Shown here: piece by piece, positions 31,870 to 41,510 of the stretch
Layout: every line of letters starts with the position of its first letter
Position numbering within the stretch: the first letter of the stretch is position 1
NCBI GenBank assembly: GCA_016938175.1
Contig: JAFGVE010000024.1
Coordinates: forward strand, 1 to 64,000
Reading direction: 5' to 3'
Source of the DNA: Campylobacterales bacterium
Lineage (GTDB): Bacteria; Campylobacterota; Campylobacteria; Campylobacterales; Sulfurimonadaceae
Length of the DNA stretch: 64,000 nucleotides
The notes under the pieces: generated by a model
Told to the model about the DNA's origin: nothing
The model's database searches: none
What the model saw: the letters and a program-made list of their open reading frames with translations, nothing else
Program-made: the position numbers and the translations under genes

Positions 31870-32835
31870 ATGAAAAAAACACTCTGGTTACTTTTAGTAC
31901 TTTGTATACTTTTTGGAGTCTATATTTATATTACAAGTATGTCGCAAACATATACAACAACAAAAGAGCTTATAGCCTGGAGTTGGAGCATGGCAAATAC
32001 AGGTTTTTTTACTATAGGAGGAACAAGTATCAGTTTTGTCTCTTTGGTTCTTTCTGTGGTTATTTTTCTTCTTGGAATGTTTATAGGGAAAAACTATAAA
32101 AAGCTTGTAACACAAAAAATTTATACTTCAAGTGATGTAAAACATGGTTCTCATACACTTGTAGCAAATATCGGTTATTACGTCATTGTTGTTATCTCTT
32201 TGGCTATTGCACTTAACTTTTTAGGTATAAACCTCTCTTCTATAGCGTTCATTGCTGGTGCACTCTCAGTTGGAATTGGATTTGGTCTTCAAAATATAGT
32301 TTCAAACTTTATCTCCGGACTTATATTGATGTTTGAGAGAAGTATAAAAATAGGCGATTACATCGAACTCTCTAGTGACTTAAAGGGTAAGGTTATTGAT
32401 ATTCGCATGCGCTATACCATGATAACTACAAATTCAAATATGGATATCCTTGTTCCAAATCAGAGTTTTATTCAAAACAATGTAATTAACTGGACGATGA
32501 ATGATGATATTTGCCGTTTTGATGTTCCTTTTGGTGTTGCTTATGGAACAAATCCATCGAAGGTTATTGAGGTTATTTTAGAGAAAATTAACAGTGCAGA
32601 CCTTGAGATGGTATATACCTCTCCAGAAAAAATCACACGTGTCATTATGACCGGTATGGGCGAGAGCAGTGTCGATTTTGAACTCAATGTATGGATAAAG
32701 GGAGAAGCTACCTTAGTTCCTAAGCGAACTACTTCTGTTTTTTTAACGCTTATTTATGAGGCACTTTATGAGAGTGATATCTCAATTCCTTTTCCACAAA
32801 TGGATATTTATGTAAAAGAGTTGCCTCGTAGTTAA
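31870..32835 (+). CDS. MscS-family mechanosensitive channel
   Basis: A 321-aa channel: three to four TM helices in the first 150 residues, pore-lining TM3 with the Gly/Ala pattern IAGALSVGIGFGLQNIVSNFISG, then the beta domain (GDYIELSSDLKGKVIDIRMRYTMITT, LVPNQSFIQNNVINWT) and C-terminal alpha/beta. It releases solutes under hypo-osmotic shock. Confidence 0.93.
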   Translation: MKKTLWLLLVLCILFGVYIYITSMSQTYTTTKELIAWSWSMANTGFFTIGGTSISFVSLVLSVVIFLLGMFIGKNYKKLVTQKIYTSSDVKHGSHTLVANIGYYVIVVISLAIALNFLGINLSSIAFIAGALSVGIGFGLQNIVSNFISGLILMFERSIKIGDYIELSSDLKGKVIDIRMRYTMITTNSNMDILVPNQSFIQNNVINWTMNDDICRFDVPFGVAYGTNPSKVIEVILEKINSADLEMVYTSPEKITRVIMTGMGESSVDFELNVWIKGEATLVPKRTTSVFLTLIYEALYESDISIPFPQMDIYVKELPRS

Positions 32836-32876
32836 GTGCCGCTAGGATATAATTGCGCCACTATAAAAAGGATGCC

Positions 32877-33896
32877 ATGATGCACAGAGTATATTTAGAA
32901 GAGCGCGAGCCAATTCACTTCAAGTTTGAACAAAATCAAGAAGATTTTATAGTTGATGAGATTGGTTTGGAGTGGAAAAAAAATGGAAACTACACAATTT
33001 TACGTGTTCAAAAAGTTGAAATGACTACTTGGGATATGGTAGCCGCTTTTGCCGCCTTTTTAAATATAAATGCCGAAAAAATAGGTTATGCAGGTTTAAA
33101 AGATAAACATGCGACAACGACGCAGTATATCTCTGTAGAAGCACGTTATGAAAAAGAGCTCAAAAAATTTAAACATCCACAAATTAAAATACTTTCCTGG
33201 AATAGACATACATATGCAATTCGTATGGGTGATCTTTTAGGAAACCGCTTCTCTATAAATCTTTTTGAGGTTGATCAGATTCAAGCTGGGCAGATTCAAA
33301 AAAGTGCAAAAAAAGCAGAGCAGATAGGAATTCCAAACTATTTTGGCTACCAACGTTTTGGAAGAAATCTTGACTCAATAGAGCAGGCACAACAGATGAT
33401 TGATGGTGAAATAACCATAGAAGATGCGAAGCTCAAAAAATTTCTAATTTCTGTCTATCAAAGTGAACGTTTTAATGATTGGCTTTCTGAGCGTGTCACT
33501 CTAAGTAAAGAGCTAAACAATGGCAAGTTTTTACTTTTAGAGGGAGACTTATATATGGATACAAATGGAAAGCTTTTTACTCCAAAGCAGCCACAACAAG
33601 CAGATTTTGAAGCGCAAAAAGTTGTTCCTACTGGTCTTCTTTGTGGTCGTGGTGTTTACCGTTCACGTGATAAAGCTTTGGAGATTGAGTCCAAATATGA
33701 TGACGGATTTTTATATGAGAAAGGTTTACGTCGTGAAGCTATTGTTTTTCCAAAAGATGTGGAGATAAAGTACCACAATAATTTTGACAAAATGAATATT
33801 GCATTTACACTCCCCAAAGGAGCCTATGCAACTGTGTTTTTAGAAAACATAGCTGCAAAAGAGTTTAAGCCTAAAAAGCTCAAAAACATAAAGTAA
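32877..33896 (+). CDS. truD: tRNA pseudouridine(13) synthase TruD
   Basis: A 339-aa enzyme that isomerises U13 in tRNA. The catalytic Asp lies in GYAGLKDKHATTTQYISV; PNYFGYQRFGRN is the second family motif. The track starts at TTG 32853, but a TATAAT at 32848-32853 overlaps it; ATG 32877 with AAAAGG 6-7 nt upstream is preferred. It ends in a bidirectional terminator shared with the convergent chemoreceptor gene. Confidence 0.93.
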   Translation: MMHRVYLEEREPIHFKFEQNQEDFIVDEIGLEWKKNGNYTILRVQKVEMTTWDMVAAFAAFLNINAEKIGYAGLKDKHATTTQYISVEARYEKELKKFKHPQIKILSWNRHTYAIRMGDLLGNRFSINLFEVDQIQAGQIQKSAKKAEQIGIPNYFGYQRFGRNLDSIEQAQQMIDGEITIEDAKLKKFLISVYQSERFNDWLSERVTLSKELNNGKFLLLEGDLYMDTNGKLFTPKQPQQADFEAQKVVPTGLLCGRGVYRSRDKALEIESKYDDGFLYEKGLRREAIVFPKDVEIKYHNNFDKMNIAFTLPKGAYATVFLENIAAKEFKPKKLKNIK

Positions 33897-33910
33897 AAAC
33901 TTTTTACTTT
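33890..33910. terminator. Bidirectional terminator between truD and the chemoreceptor gene
   Basis: AAAGTAAAAA-C-TTTTTACTTT is a perfect 10-bp stem across both stop codons of two convergent genes, with a T run on each strand inside the arms. Confidence 0.65.
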
Positions 33911-34992
33911 CTATGTGTTAGGAAACTTCCATAAACTTCTTGGAAGCCTGTTTCACTTGCGTGTTCAACTGCAGTCATATTTTTAACAGCTGCTTCATAC
34001 TCTCCAGTTTCCCACTGTTTTACAGCCTCTTGTGTTTTAGAGTGTACTGTAACGTGGTGTGTAGTTAAACTTGAAATTACTTTAGCATCGTCTTTGATTT
34101 TCACTTTATTGGTATCAAACCACTTTCCAAAATTACAAGAGTGTTCATCTCCTAATGTAGGTGCTTCACCATAAAGAAACTTTTTATATCCTTGTAGTTT
34201 AAAGAGCATATGGTCAAGTTTTCCTGTACCAATCTCTATCTCATTTGTGATGTTTTCTGTAACATTGTTAATCTGTTGAGAATTAGAGATAACATGGTTT
34301 AATTCTTCAAAAAATGAGCTGAGTGTCTCTGTCATACTATCTGTATTTTCTCTAAACATTACTGTAATGTCTTGGATTTCAGAAGTGTTTTGTTTGAGCT
34401 GGCCTATACTGATTTCTACCTCTTGTGTTGCTTTTTGTGTACGTTCTGCAAGTTTACGTACTTCATCAGCAACAACGGCAAAACCACGTCCGTGTTCACC
34501 TGCACGTGCTGCTTCGATTGCTGCATTGAGTGCTAAAAGATTTGTCTGATCAGAGATATCTTTAATGAGACTAATAACATCTCCAATAGATGTAACGCTC
34601 TCATGAAGTGCGTTTGCTCCTTGATCTAAGTTCATAGCTTCTTGAGCTATGTTCTCTATAGAAGCATTAATACTGTGAGACTCATTTTGTACAACATCAA
34701 TTCTCTCAGAAGTTGTTTTGTTGAGTTCTCCTGCAGTTGTAAGTTGTTCAAGAGCTGCATTCATAATGTTGTCTGTAAAGGCAACACCGCTACTATAGGA
34801 GTTGATAAGTAATTCGGTCATACTCTCTTTTGCTTTGGACTCTTTTGTTGAGCTTTCATATTGCAGAACTTTGGCCTGTGAGTGTGCAAGCTCCTCTTTT
34901 AAGTTTTCTATCTCTTTATTAAGTGATATTACTTCTGATTGTAAACGTGCTATTTTTTCTTTTTCTTGTGTACAACTGCCAAATAGACTCAT
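33904..34992 (-). CDS. Cytosolic methyl-accepting chemotaxis protein with CZB domain
   Basis: A 362-aa receptor with no TM helix. Order: N-terminal coiled coil ([25 protein letters not shown]), signalling domain with the conserved hairpin tip [25 protein letters not shown], then a C-terminal chemoreceptor zinc-binding domain (H in LDHMLFKL, C in [12 protein letters not shown] in TTHHVTVH). CZB receptors sense zinc redox state or oxidants such as hypochlorite. Resembles TlpD of Helicobacter in plan. Confidence 0.92.
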   Translation of the reverse strand: MSLFGSCTQEKEKIARLQSEVISLNKEIENLKEELAHSQAKVLQYESSTKESKAKESMTELLINSYSSGVAFTDNIMNAALEQLTTAGELNKTTSERIDVVQNESHSINASIENIAQEAMNLDQGANALHESVTSIGDVISLIKDISDQTNLLALNAAIEAARAGEHGRGFAVVADEVRKLAERTQKATQEVEISIGQLKQNTSEIQDITVMFRENTDSMTETLSSFFEELNHVISNSQQINNVTENITNEIEIGTGKLDHMLFKLQGYKKFLYGEAPTLGDEHSCNFGKWFDTNKVKIKDDAKVISSLTTHHVTVHSKTQEAVKQWETGEYEAAVKNMTAVEHASETGFQEVYGSFLTHRK

Positions 34993-35088
34993 TGTAAATT
35001 CCTTATTAAAATATATGACTCATATTTTATAACAATTCATATAAGGAAAAGCAAAATTGTGATGAAAAAGTGATGCAATGAGAAGTTT

Positions 35089-35979
35089 TTACCACTCCTC
35101 TTCTTCATTTATTTCCGAATCATCGTATGGATCCATATGAATAAGTATATGCGTTTTTTTATTTTCAAAAAGTGCACGTATTTTTGCCTCTGCCTTATCT
35201 GCAATTAAATGTGCTTCATAAAGTGAGATGCTTACGTTAAAGACTGCATGTACAGAGACAAATACATGAGAGCCAGATTCTCTGGTTTGAAGATAGTGAA
35301 AGGCTTTAATAGCTTTTTCGTCTTTTAAGATTGCTTCTATCTTTTCAATTTTTTCAGTTGGTAAGGCTGCATCGAGAAGCATTAAAATTCCCTCTTTTAC
35401 TATAGGTACAGCAGAGTAAATCATATAAATTGCAATGGCAATTCCTAGTATTGGGTCAATGAGAGGCATATCTGTATAGTGAATTGCAACAAGTGCAAAT
35501 AAAATCGCACCATTTGAGAAAAGGTCACTTTTATAATGCAGAGCATCAGCACGTATGACCATGTTCTCCGTTTTTTTTGCAACATAGTTTAGAAAGAGTA
35601 CAAGTCCACTGGTAATAATAAGAGAAGCAATCATCACTCCTATACTCTCGTTCATAAAGCCCATTTCTCTTGGATGAATAATTTTTGAGAGTGCCTCATA
35701 AAAAATAAAAAGTGCTGAAAAGGAAATTACAACACCCTCTATAACTGCTGCAAGAGGTTCTATCTTACTACGTCCATAATGAAATTTTTCATCAGGATTT
35801 TTTTCGGCTGTATGAAGGGCAAAGTAATTAAAAAGTGAGACAGTTAGGTCTAAAAGAGAATCAATAGCTGATGCTAAAACCGCAATACTTCCGCTTAAAA
35901 CTCCAACAGTCATTTTCATGATAACTAAAACTGAAGCTACTGTGGTTGAAATAATTGTTGCTTTTTTCTCGAGTCTCAC
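35089..35979 (-). CDS. Cation diffusion facilitator transporter, FieF-like
   Basis: A 296-aa CDF protein: six TM helices with metal-site Asp/His (AIDSLLDLTVSLFNYFA in TM2 and ADALHYKSDLFSNG in TM5), then a cytosolic ferredoxin-like domain (VSVHAVFNVSISLYEAHLIADKAEAKI). It exports Zn2+, Fe2+ or similar metals in exchange for protons. It is divergent from cmoB. Confidence 0.93.
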   Translation of the reverse strand: MRLEKKATIISTTVASVLVIMKMTVGVLSGSIAVLASAIDSLLDLTVSLFNYFALHTAEKNPDEKFHYGRSKIEPLAAVIEGVVISFSALFIFYEALSKIIHPREMGFMNESIGVMIASLIITSGLVLFLNYVAKKTENMVIRADALHYKSDLFSNGAILFALVAIHYTDMPLIDPILGIAIAIYMIYSAVPIVKEGILMLLDAALPTEKIEKIEAILKDEKAIKAFHYLQTRESGSHVFVSVHAVFNVSISLYEAHLIADKAEAKIRALFENKKTHILIHMDPYDDSEINEEEEW

Positions 35980-36032
35980 ATCTTCGCCTTTAGGTAATTT
36001 TGCTACAATTATAATAAAGTAAATATATTATA

Positions 36033-36938
36033 GTGATTAAAATGGATTTAGAGAGTTTACGACAAGAACGCCAAAAGTGGATGAGTTGGAAAAATATCGC
36101 ACCACTTCGTGAGATGCTTGAAACTTTAGATGAGAGTCAAGAGTACACAGTAGCACTCTCAGATACAGTGAGTATAGCTGGTTCTTTTGATATTGGAACA
36201 GTGACACAGAATGCAAAAATGCTTATGCCATGGCGTAAAGGTCCTTTTGCCTTAGGTGAGCTTTTTATAGATACAGAGTGGCAGAGTAACATTAAGTACA
36301 ATCTTTTACGTCCCCACTTCAATCTGCAAGGAAAAAAGGTTGCAGATATAGGTTGTAATAACGGTTACTATATGTTCAGAATGCTTGAAGATAAGCCTAA
36401 ATTACTTGTTGGCTTTGATCCTTCTCCTCTGTATAAAACACAGTTTGATTTTATAAATCACTATGTTAAAAGTGATATTCGCTATGAACTTTTGGGTGTA
36501 GAGCATGTTGAGTTTTATGAAGAGAAGTTTGACTTGATTTTTTGTCTTGGTGTCTTGTATCACAGAAGTGATCCTGTATCGATGTTAAAACAGCTTTATA
36601 AAGGACTTGATAAGCAGGGTGAAGTTATGCTTGACACCTTTTATATAGAGGGTGATACAGAGATGGCACTCTGTCCTGAATCAAGCTATTCTAAAATACC
36701 AAATATCTACTTTGTGCCTACAATTCCTGCACTCAAAAACTGGTGTATGCGTGCTGGATTTAGTAGTTTTGAGGTTTTAGAAACCAGTGTTACAGATGCA
36801 AATGAGCAAAGAAAAACAGATTGGATTGAAGGGCAGTCTTTAGAAGATTTCTTAGATCCAAATGACTCTACTAAAACGGTTGAGGGCTATCCGGCTCCTG
36901 CAAGGGTATACGTTAAATTAATAAAGGAGAAGAAATAA
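36033..36938 (+). CDS. cmoB: tRNA U34 carboxymethyltransferase CmoB
   Basis: A 301-aa Rossmann methyltransferase with SAM motif [16 protein letters not shown], '[19 protein letters not shown]' and [15 protein letters not shown], all CmoB-specific. It transfers the carboxymethyl group from carboxy-SAM to hydroxyuridine 34 to make cmo5U. GTG 36033 and ATG 36042 are alternative starts, neither with a clear Shine-Dalgarno. TATAAT lies at 36010-36015. CmoA is not in the window. Confidence 0.93.
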   Translation: MIKMDLESLRQERQKWMSWKNIAPLREMLETLDESQEYTVALSDTVSIAGSFDIGTVTQNAKMLMPWRKGPFALGELFIDTEWQSNIKYNLLRPHFNLQGKKVADIGCNNGYYMFRMLEDKPKLLVGFDPSPLYKTQFDFINHYVKSDIRYELLGVEHVEFYEEKFDLIFCLGVLYHRSDPVSMLKQLYKGLDKQGEVMLDTFYIEGDTEMALCPESSYSKIPNIYFVPTIPALKNWCMRAGFSSFEVLETSVTDANEQRKTDWIEGQSLEDFLDPNDSTKTVEGYPAPARVYVKLIKEKK

Positions 36939-37432
36939 TGGCAGAAGAAATAGTACAAGATGATGATTTAGAGTTAGCAGATTATAGAGAAGAAGAGGAA
37001 CAGGTTCTCATAAATACGCATACGAGAATCAACCAAGAGTTAACTGGAGAAGTAGTAAAACTTGAACATGGTTATGTTGAGTTACGCTTAGAGACACTCC
37101 CTGAAATGGTTGCTGATGATATAGGACTCATTCATGGTGGTTTTGTATTTAGCGCTGCTGATTATGCTGCAATGCTGGCTGTTAATGAACCAAACGTGGT
37201 ATTAGTGGCAAGTGATTGTCAATTTCTCTCTCCTGTGAAATTTCATGACACTGTAAATATTGTGGCAAAGGTTCGTCATAAAGAGGGAAGAAAACGTAAT
37301 GTTCATGTTGTTGCACATGTACTTGACATTAAAGTATTTGAAGGTGAGTTTAAAACGGTTGTAACCGACAAGCATGTTCTAAAACTAAAACTTGTCGATG
37401 ACGAAAAAAATGAAGAGAGTAGCGCTCTATAA
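36938..37432 (+). CDS. Hotdog-fold thioesterase-like protein
   Basis: A 164-aa protein with a PaaI-like hotdog core: central helix GLIHGGFVFSAADYAAMLAVN, then VLVASDCQFLSPVKFHDTVNIVAKV. An acidic N-terminal extension (EEIVQDDDLELADYREEEEQ) precedes it. It likely hydrolyses an acyl-CoA or binds acyl chains. Its ATG overlaps the cmoB stop by one base. Confidence 0.82.
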   Translation: MAEEIVQDDDLELADYREEEEQVLINTHTRINQELTGEVVKLEHGYVELRLETLPEMVADDIGLIHGGFVFSAADYAAMLAVNEPNVVLVASDCQFLSPVKFHDTVNIVAKVRHKEGRKRNVHVVAHVLDIKVFEGEFKTVVTDKHVLKLKLVDDEKNEESSAL

Positions 37433-37435
37433 GGC

Positions 37436-38029
37436 CTACTTTGTAGCTGTCAGTAAAAAGACTCCAAAGTCTCTATGTGGTTTGTTTATGGTATTGATAT
37501 TTTCAAAACAGACATTTTTAAAACCACACTTTTGAGCAACTTCAACAAGATTCTCTTGAGCAAATCCAAAATGATAAACTCCTGTGTTGTCGGAGTGAAA
37601 TGTTCCATCTTCAAGTTCTAAATCTGCAATGGCAATAAAACCGTCCTCTTTGATGTTTTTATAAATTGTGCTAAAAAAGAGTTCAAGGTTTTCAATATGA
37701 TGCAGAGTCATTGAACTTATAAGTGCATCAAAAGTCTGTGTAAGTGGCGTTTTAATTATGTCTTGAAAAATAGGCTCAATTGAGAGGCTTTCAGAATTTT
37801 TTTCTTCCACTTGCTCAAGCATTTTTTTTGAAGTATCAACTCCATACACTTTTTTAACCTCAGGTGCGATGGCAAAGCCCAGTAATCCTGTTCCTACACC
37901 AAAATCTATAATTTCCATCTCTTTATGAAAGTTATGACGTTTTGCGATTGCATCGGCAATTACCTGTGCACCGTTTACACGTGTATTTCCTTTATCCCAA
38001 TCTTTTGCTTTTGTATCGAAGTGGCTCAT
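37436..38029 (-). CDS. Class I SAM-dependent methyltransferase
   Basis: A 197-aa methyltransferase with motif I EIIDFGVGTGLLGFAI, motif II VYGVDTSKKML, and DALISSMTLHHIENLELFF (motif IV). Substrate unknown. It overlaps the upstream hydrolase gene by 4 bp, so the two are coupled. Confidence 0.85.
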   Translation of the reverse strand: MSHFDTKAKDWDKGNTRVNGAQVIADAIAKRHNFHKEMEIIDFGVGTGLLGFAIAPEVKKVYGVDTSKKMLEQVEEKNSESLSIEPIFQDIIKTPLTQTFDALISSMTLHHIENLELFFSTIYKNIKEDGFIAIADLELEDGTFHSDNTGVYHFGFAQENLVEVAQKCGFKNVCFENINTINKPHRDFGVFLLTATK

Positions 38030-38625
38030 AGTGTTTTCATCCAGTAGTCAGTATATTGTTGTTCTTGCTTGATTGTAGTAGTACCGCCGTGACCAGGGTA
38101 AAGTGTTTTGTCAAAGTCTAGTTCTTTAAACTTTTGTAGAGATTTTCTCATATCTTCTGGTGAAGAGTAGGGAAAGTCAGTTCTGCCTATACTTCTCTCA
38201 AATATAAAATCACCGCTAAATATAGCATCACCAATCTCTATCATAGAACATCCCGGACAGTGTCCTGGAAAATGATGAAAAGTAACTTTGGTTCCCTCGA
38301 AATCTATTGTTTCATCCGGATTAACTTCTATATCTGGGGTAGATGGAGGAAGGTCTGGCATCCAGTTACTAGAACTCAGTAACATGACATCACCTTTAGG
38401 TGTATAAAGTGGGATACCGAGTCTGTTTTGTAGCTCGTCATTTGACCAAACGTGGTCGAAATGACCATGAGTATTTAAGATGGCGACAGGATTTGTTACA
38501 TTTGCCATAACCCAAGAAGTTGCGTCTACTCCCGGGTCTATTATAAAGTCTTTCCCATCAATAGTTGCAATATAGCAGTTTGTCTGGTATGGACCCATGG
38601 GTTGTACTTTTATTGTCATATTCAT
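38026..38625 (-). CDS. Metallo-beta-lactamase-fold hydrolase (glyoxalase II-like)
   Basis: A 199-aa single-domain MBL protein with zinc ligands in NTHGHFDHVW, HFPGHCPGCS, FSGDFIF and YPGHGG. Single-domain, glyoxalase II-like proteins of this type cleave thioesters or persulfides. In a sulfur-metabolising host a persulfide role is possible. Upstream of the methyltransferase in a two-gene operon. Confidence 0.88.
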   Translation of the reverse strand: MNMTIKVQPMGPYQTNCYIATIDGKDFIIDPGVDATSWVMANVTNPVAILNTHGHFDHVWSNDELQNRLGIPLYTPKGDVMLLSSSNWMPDLPPSTPDIEVNPDETIDFEGTKVTFHHFPGHCPGCSMIEIGDAIFSGDFIFERSIGRTDFPYSSPEDMRKSLQKFKELDFDKTLYPGHGGTTTIKQEQQYTDYWMKTL

Positions 38626-38659
38626 CTCTTTTTTAGACGGATTATAGCATGATACACTT

Positions 38660-39478
38660 ATGAATTTTTATAAAGAGTTAGAGCTAATTATTGAAGCTAA
38701 AAATCCACAAGAGAAGATAAAAAAGTTTGATGAGTTTTTTATCAAATTTCAAAATAAAGAACTCAGTTTTGAAGTTTTAGAAGCACCAAAAAAATTTCTT
38801 GAGCCTTCATATATAGATTTATGTGAGATTATTTCTCCTCAAGATGTTCCAAAACGTAAAAATTTAACTGAGAAAAGTGGGCAGATAAATCTTATTCACG
38901 CTATAGCACATATAGAGTATTCAGCAATAGATTTGGCACTGGATGCTGCGTATAGATTTCATGATTTACCGCAAAAATATTACGAGGACTGGCTTGATGT
39001 TGCTGCAGATGAGATACGTCATTTTGTGATGCTTGAGACTTTGTTACAAGAGCTAGACAGTTTTTATGGTGATGTAGAAGTGCATAATGCTCTCTTTGAA
39101 GCTCTGCAAAGAACACAAACACTTGTTGAACGTATGGCAGTAGTACCTAGATATTTAGAGGCAAATGGGCTTGATGCGACACCAATGATACTTGAAAAAT
39201 TACGTAAATTACCTCAAAAGGGAATAATAGCAAAGATAGTAGAGGCATTGAAAATTATTTTAGATGAAGAGGTTGATCATGTCAAAAAGGGGGATAACTG
39301 GTTTCGTTATGCCTGTACAGATGAAAATAAAAATCCTCAAGAGGAGTATTTTCGAGTGATTGAAAAGTTTTATCCTCAAGGCTTTTTACGTCCTAGAAAT
39401 ATCAACATTGATGCAAGAAAAGAGGCAGGTTTTAGCTGTAGTGAGTTGGAGTTTATTGCAAAAAGAGAGCTCTGTTAG
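38660..39478 (+). CDS. DUF455-family ferritin-like protein
   Basis: A 272-aa protein with a ferritin-like di-iron pattern: HAIAHIEYSAIDLALDA, ADEIRHFVMLETLL and LDEEVDHVKKGDNWF. Its family has this four-helix domain in common and unclear substrates; an oxidase or tRNA-modification link (MiaE-like) has been suggested for relatives. It is divergent from the MBL-fold gene, with 34 bp between the starts. Confidence 0.85.
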   Translation: MNFYKELELIIEAKNPQEKIKKFDEFFIKFQNKELSFEVLEAPKKFLEPSYIDLCEIISPQDVPKRKNLTEKSGQINLIHAIAHIEYSAIDLALDAAYRFHDLPQKYYEDWLDVAADEIRHFVMLETLLQELDSFYGDVEVHNALFEALQRTQTLVERMAVVPRYLEANGLDATPMILEKLRKLPQKGIIAKIVEALKIILDEEVDHVKKGDNWFRYACTDENKNPQEEYFRVIEKFYPQGFLRPRNINIDARKEAGFSCSELEFIAKRELC

Positions 39479-39555
39479 CTTAAGTCTCTATTTTTTGCAA
39501 AAATTAGATATAATCAAAATTGTTAATAAATTTTAAAGGTTATCGCTAAAAGAAG

Positions 39556-40362
39556 ATGAGTAAATATTCGCAAATTACAGAGTTTTTAGGATATTTTTTA
39601 GATAACGAAGTACGCAAAACAGGTATACAAAAAGTTGTGGTTGGACTAAGCGGAGGACTTGATTCTGCTGTTGTGGCAGTCTTGGCACAAAAAATTTTTA
39701 AAGATGATCTGCTTTGCGTAAAAATGCCTTCACAATACTCTTCACAAAATTCACTTGATGATGCAGATGAGTTGTGTCGTGATTTTAACTTAAGAAGTGA
39801 AGTTGCTTCTATAGCACCTATGCTAGAGGCATATGAAGCCATGAATCCCGAACTTGATAATCTACGCAAAGGAAACTTCTCTTCACGTATGCGTATGTCA
39901 ACACTCTTTGACATTTCAGCTAGGGAAGGTGCTTTGGTTTTAGGGACAAGTAACAAGAGTGAGCTAATGCTTGGATATGGTACTCTTTATGGAGATTTGG
40001 CGTCTGCTGTAAATCCTATAGGCGATTTATATAAGAGTGAAGTGTATGAGCTTGCAGAGTATCTTGGTGTCACACGTTCAATAATTAAAAAAGCACCTTC
40101 TGCTGACTTGTGGGATGGACAGAGTGATGAGGCAGACTTAGGTTACACTTATGCACAATTGGATGAGGCAATGAAACTTTATGTCGATGAAAGACTTCCA
40201 AGAGAAGAGATTATTAAACGTGGCATAGATGCTAAGATGCTAGATATGATTATTAGCAGGATTTTTCGTAACCATTTTAAGCGTAAAATGCCTGTAATCG
40301 CAAAATTGACATCGAGAACGCTTAATCATGATTTTAATTACCCAAGAGATATAACCTTATAG
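39556..40362 (+). CDS. nadE: NH3-dependent NAD(+) synthetase
   Basis: A 268-aa synthetase of the short, ammonia-using form: PP-loop VVGLSGGLDSAVVAVLA, 'LVLGTSNKSELMLGYGTLYGDLASAVNPIGDLYKSEV' and KKAPSADLWDGQSDEADLG. It makes NAD from NaAD. No glutaminase domain. TATAAT in the upstream gap (about 39511) and GAAG before the ATG. Confidence 0.95.
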   Translation: MSKYSQITEFLGYFLDNEVRKTGIQKVVVGLSGGLDSAVVAVLAQKIFKDDLLCVKMPSQYSSQNSLDDADELCRDFNLRSEVASIAPMLEAYEAMNPELDNLRKGNFSSRMRMSTLFDISAREGALVLGTSNKSELMLGYGTLYGDLASAVNPIGDLYKSEVYELAEYLGVTRSIIKKAPSADLWDGQSDEADLGYTYAQLDEAMKLYVDERLPREEIIKRGIDAKMLDMIISRIFRNHFKRKMPVIAKLTSRTLNHDFNYPRDITL

Positions 40363-40370
40363 GAGAGAAT

Positions 40371-41504
40371 ATGAAAGATTTAAAAATACCATTTTACAAG
40401 TTTGAAAGTTCACGTGAGGCACACTCAAATGTAAGTGATGCATTAGATGGTGAAGATATAAGCCAAGTTGAACTCTTAGAAGAGGAGTTCTCAGAGTATG
40501 TTGGTGCAGAGTATGCACTAGCAACTTCACATGGAACTTCTGCGCTGCACTTAGCAATGTTAGCACTTGACTTAAAACGTGGTGATAAAGTTATTTGTTC
40601 TGTAAACGCACACCCAAGTGTTCCTGAAGTGGTTCGTCATTTTGACGCAGAACCAGTTTTTATCGACATCGAAGAAAAGCATTACAATATTAATCTTGAC
40701 AAGCTTGAAAAGTATCTTGATGAGAATAAATCCAAAAAACTCAAAGCAGTTGTTGTGACATATATTGGTGGGGTCACAGTTGATTTAGAGAGACTATATA
40801 AGATGGCTCGTGAGTATGATGTGAAAATTGTTGAAGATGCAAGCGATGCTTTAGGTGCAACATACAACGGTGAAAAAATTGGTTCCACTGGAGCAGATAT
40901 AGTTTGTTTTAACTTCTCTTCACATTTAAAGAAAAATATCTGTAACGGTGGAATGCTTGTTAGTGATGACAGTGAAATAATGACACGTGCACGTTTACTT
41001 GCAAACCATGCAATTAGTCGTGATTCATCAGCAGTCCTAGAGTATATTTATGATGTTGTTGATATTGGAAATGATTACTCTTTAAGTGAACTCAATGCAG
41101 CATATATTCGTGCTCAAATTTTGGAACAAGACAGTGTGATAGAGCGTCAGCAAGAGATAGCTAGAGCTTATAATGAAGGCTTGAGTGGTGTTGATCACGT
41201 GACACTTCCAACACAAAGTTCTGAAGAGAATCCATACTCTTTATACATCATAAAGATTGATAAAAACCGTGACTCTTTTGCATTAGAGCTTCAAGAGATG
41301 GGTATTGGAACTGGACTGCACTATATTCCTCTGCATCTTTTAAGTTATTATAAAACAAAATACTCTTTAAGAGTCAATGATTATCCAGTTGCACTTCGTT
41401 CATTTCAACAGGTCTTGTCTCTTCCTATATATGCAAGTATGAGTGATAAAGAGGTACAAGAAGTTATCAGTGCAATCAAAAAAATAGCGAAAACAAGAGT
41501 TTAA
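40371..41504 (+). CDS. DegT/DnrJ/EryC1-family PLP aminotransferase
   Basis: A 377-aa sugar-aminotransferase-like enzyme: ATSHGTSALHLAMLAL (phosphate-binding), VEDASDALGATYNGEKIGS, and the PLP-Lys segment FNFSSHLKKNICNGGMLV. Such enzymes aminate keto-sugars for glycans or lipid A variants. Position between nadE and lpxK suggests an envelope-sugar role, but no other sugar genes are nearby. AGGAG 5 nt before the ATG. Confidence 0.88.
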   Translation: MKDLKIPFYKFESSREAHSNVSDALDGEDISQVELLEEEFSEYVGAEYALATSHGTSALHLAMLALDLKRGDKVICSVNAHPSVPEVVRHFDAEPVFIDIEEKHYNINLDKLEKYLDENKSKKLKAVVVTYIGGVTVDLERLYKMAREYDVKIVEDASDALGATYNGEKIGSTGADIVCFNFSSHLKKNICNGGMLVSDDSEIMTRARLLANHAISRDSSAVLEYIYDVVDIGNDYSLSELNAAYIRAQILEQDSVIERQQEIARAYNEGLSGVDHVTLPTQSSEENPYSLYIIKIDKNRDSFALELQEMGIGTGLHYIPLHLLSYYKTKYSLRVNDYPVALRSFQQVLSLPIYASMSDKEVQEVISAIKKIAKTRV

Positions 41505-41510
41505 TCAGCA

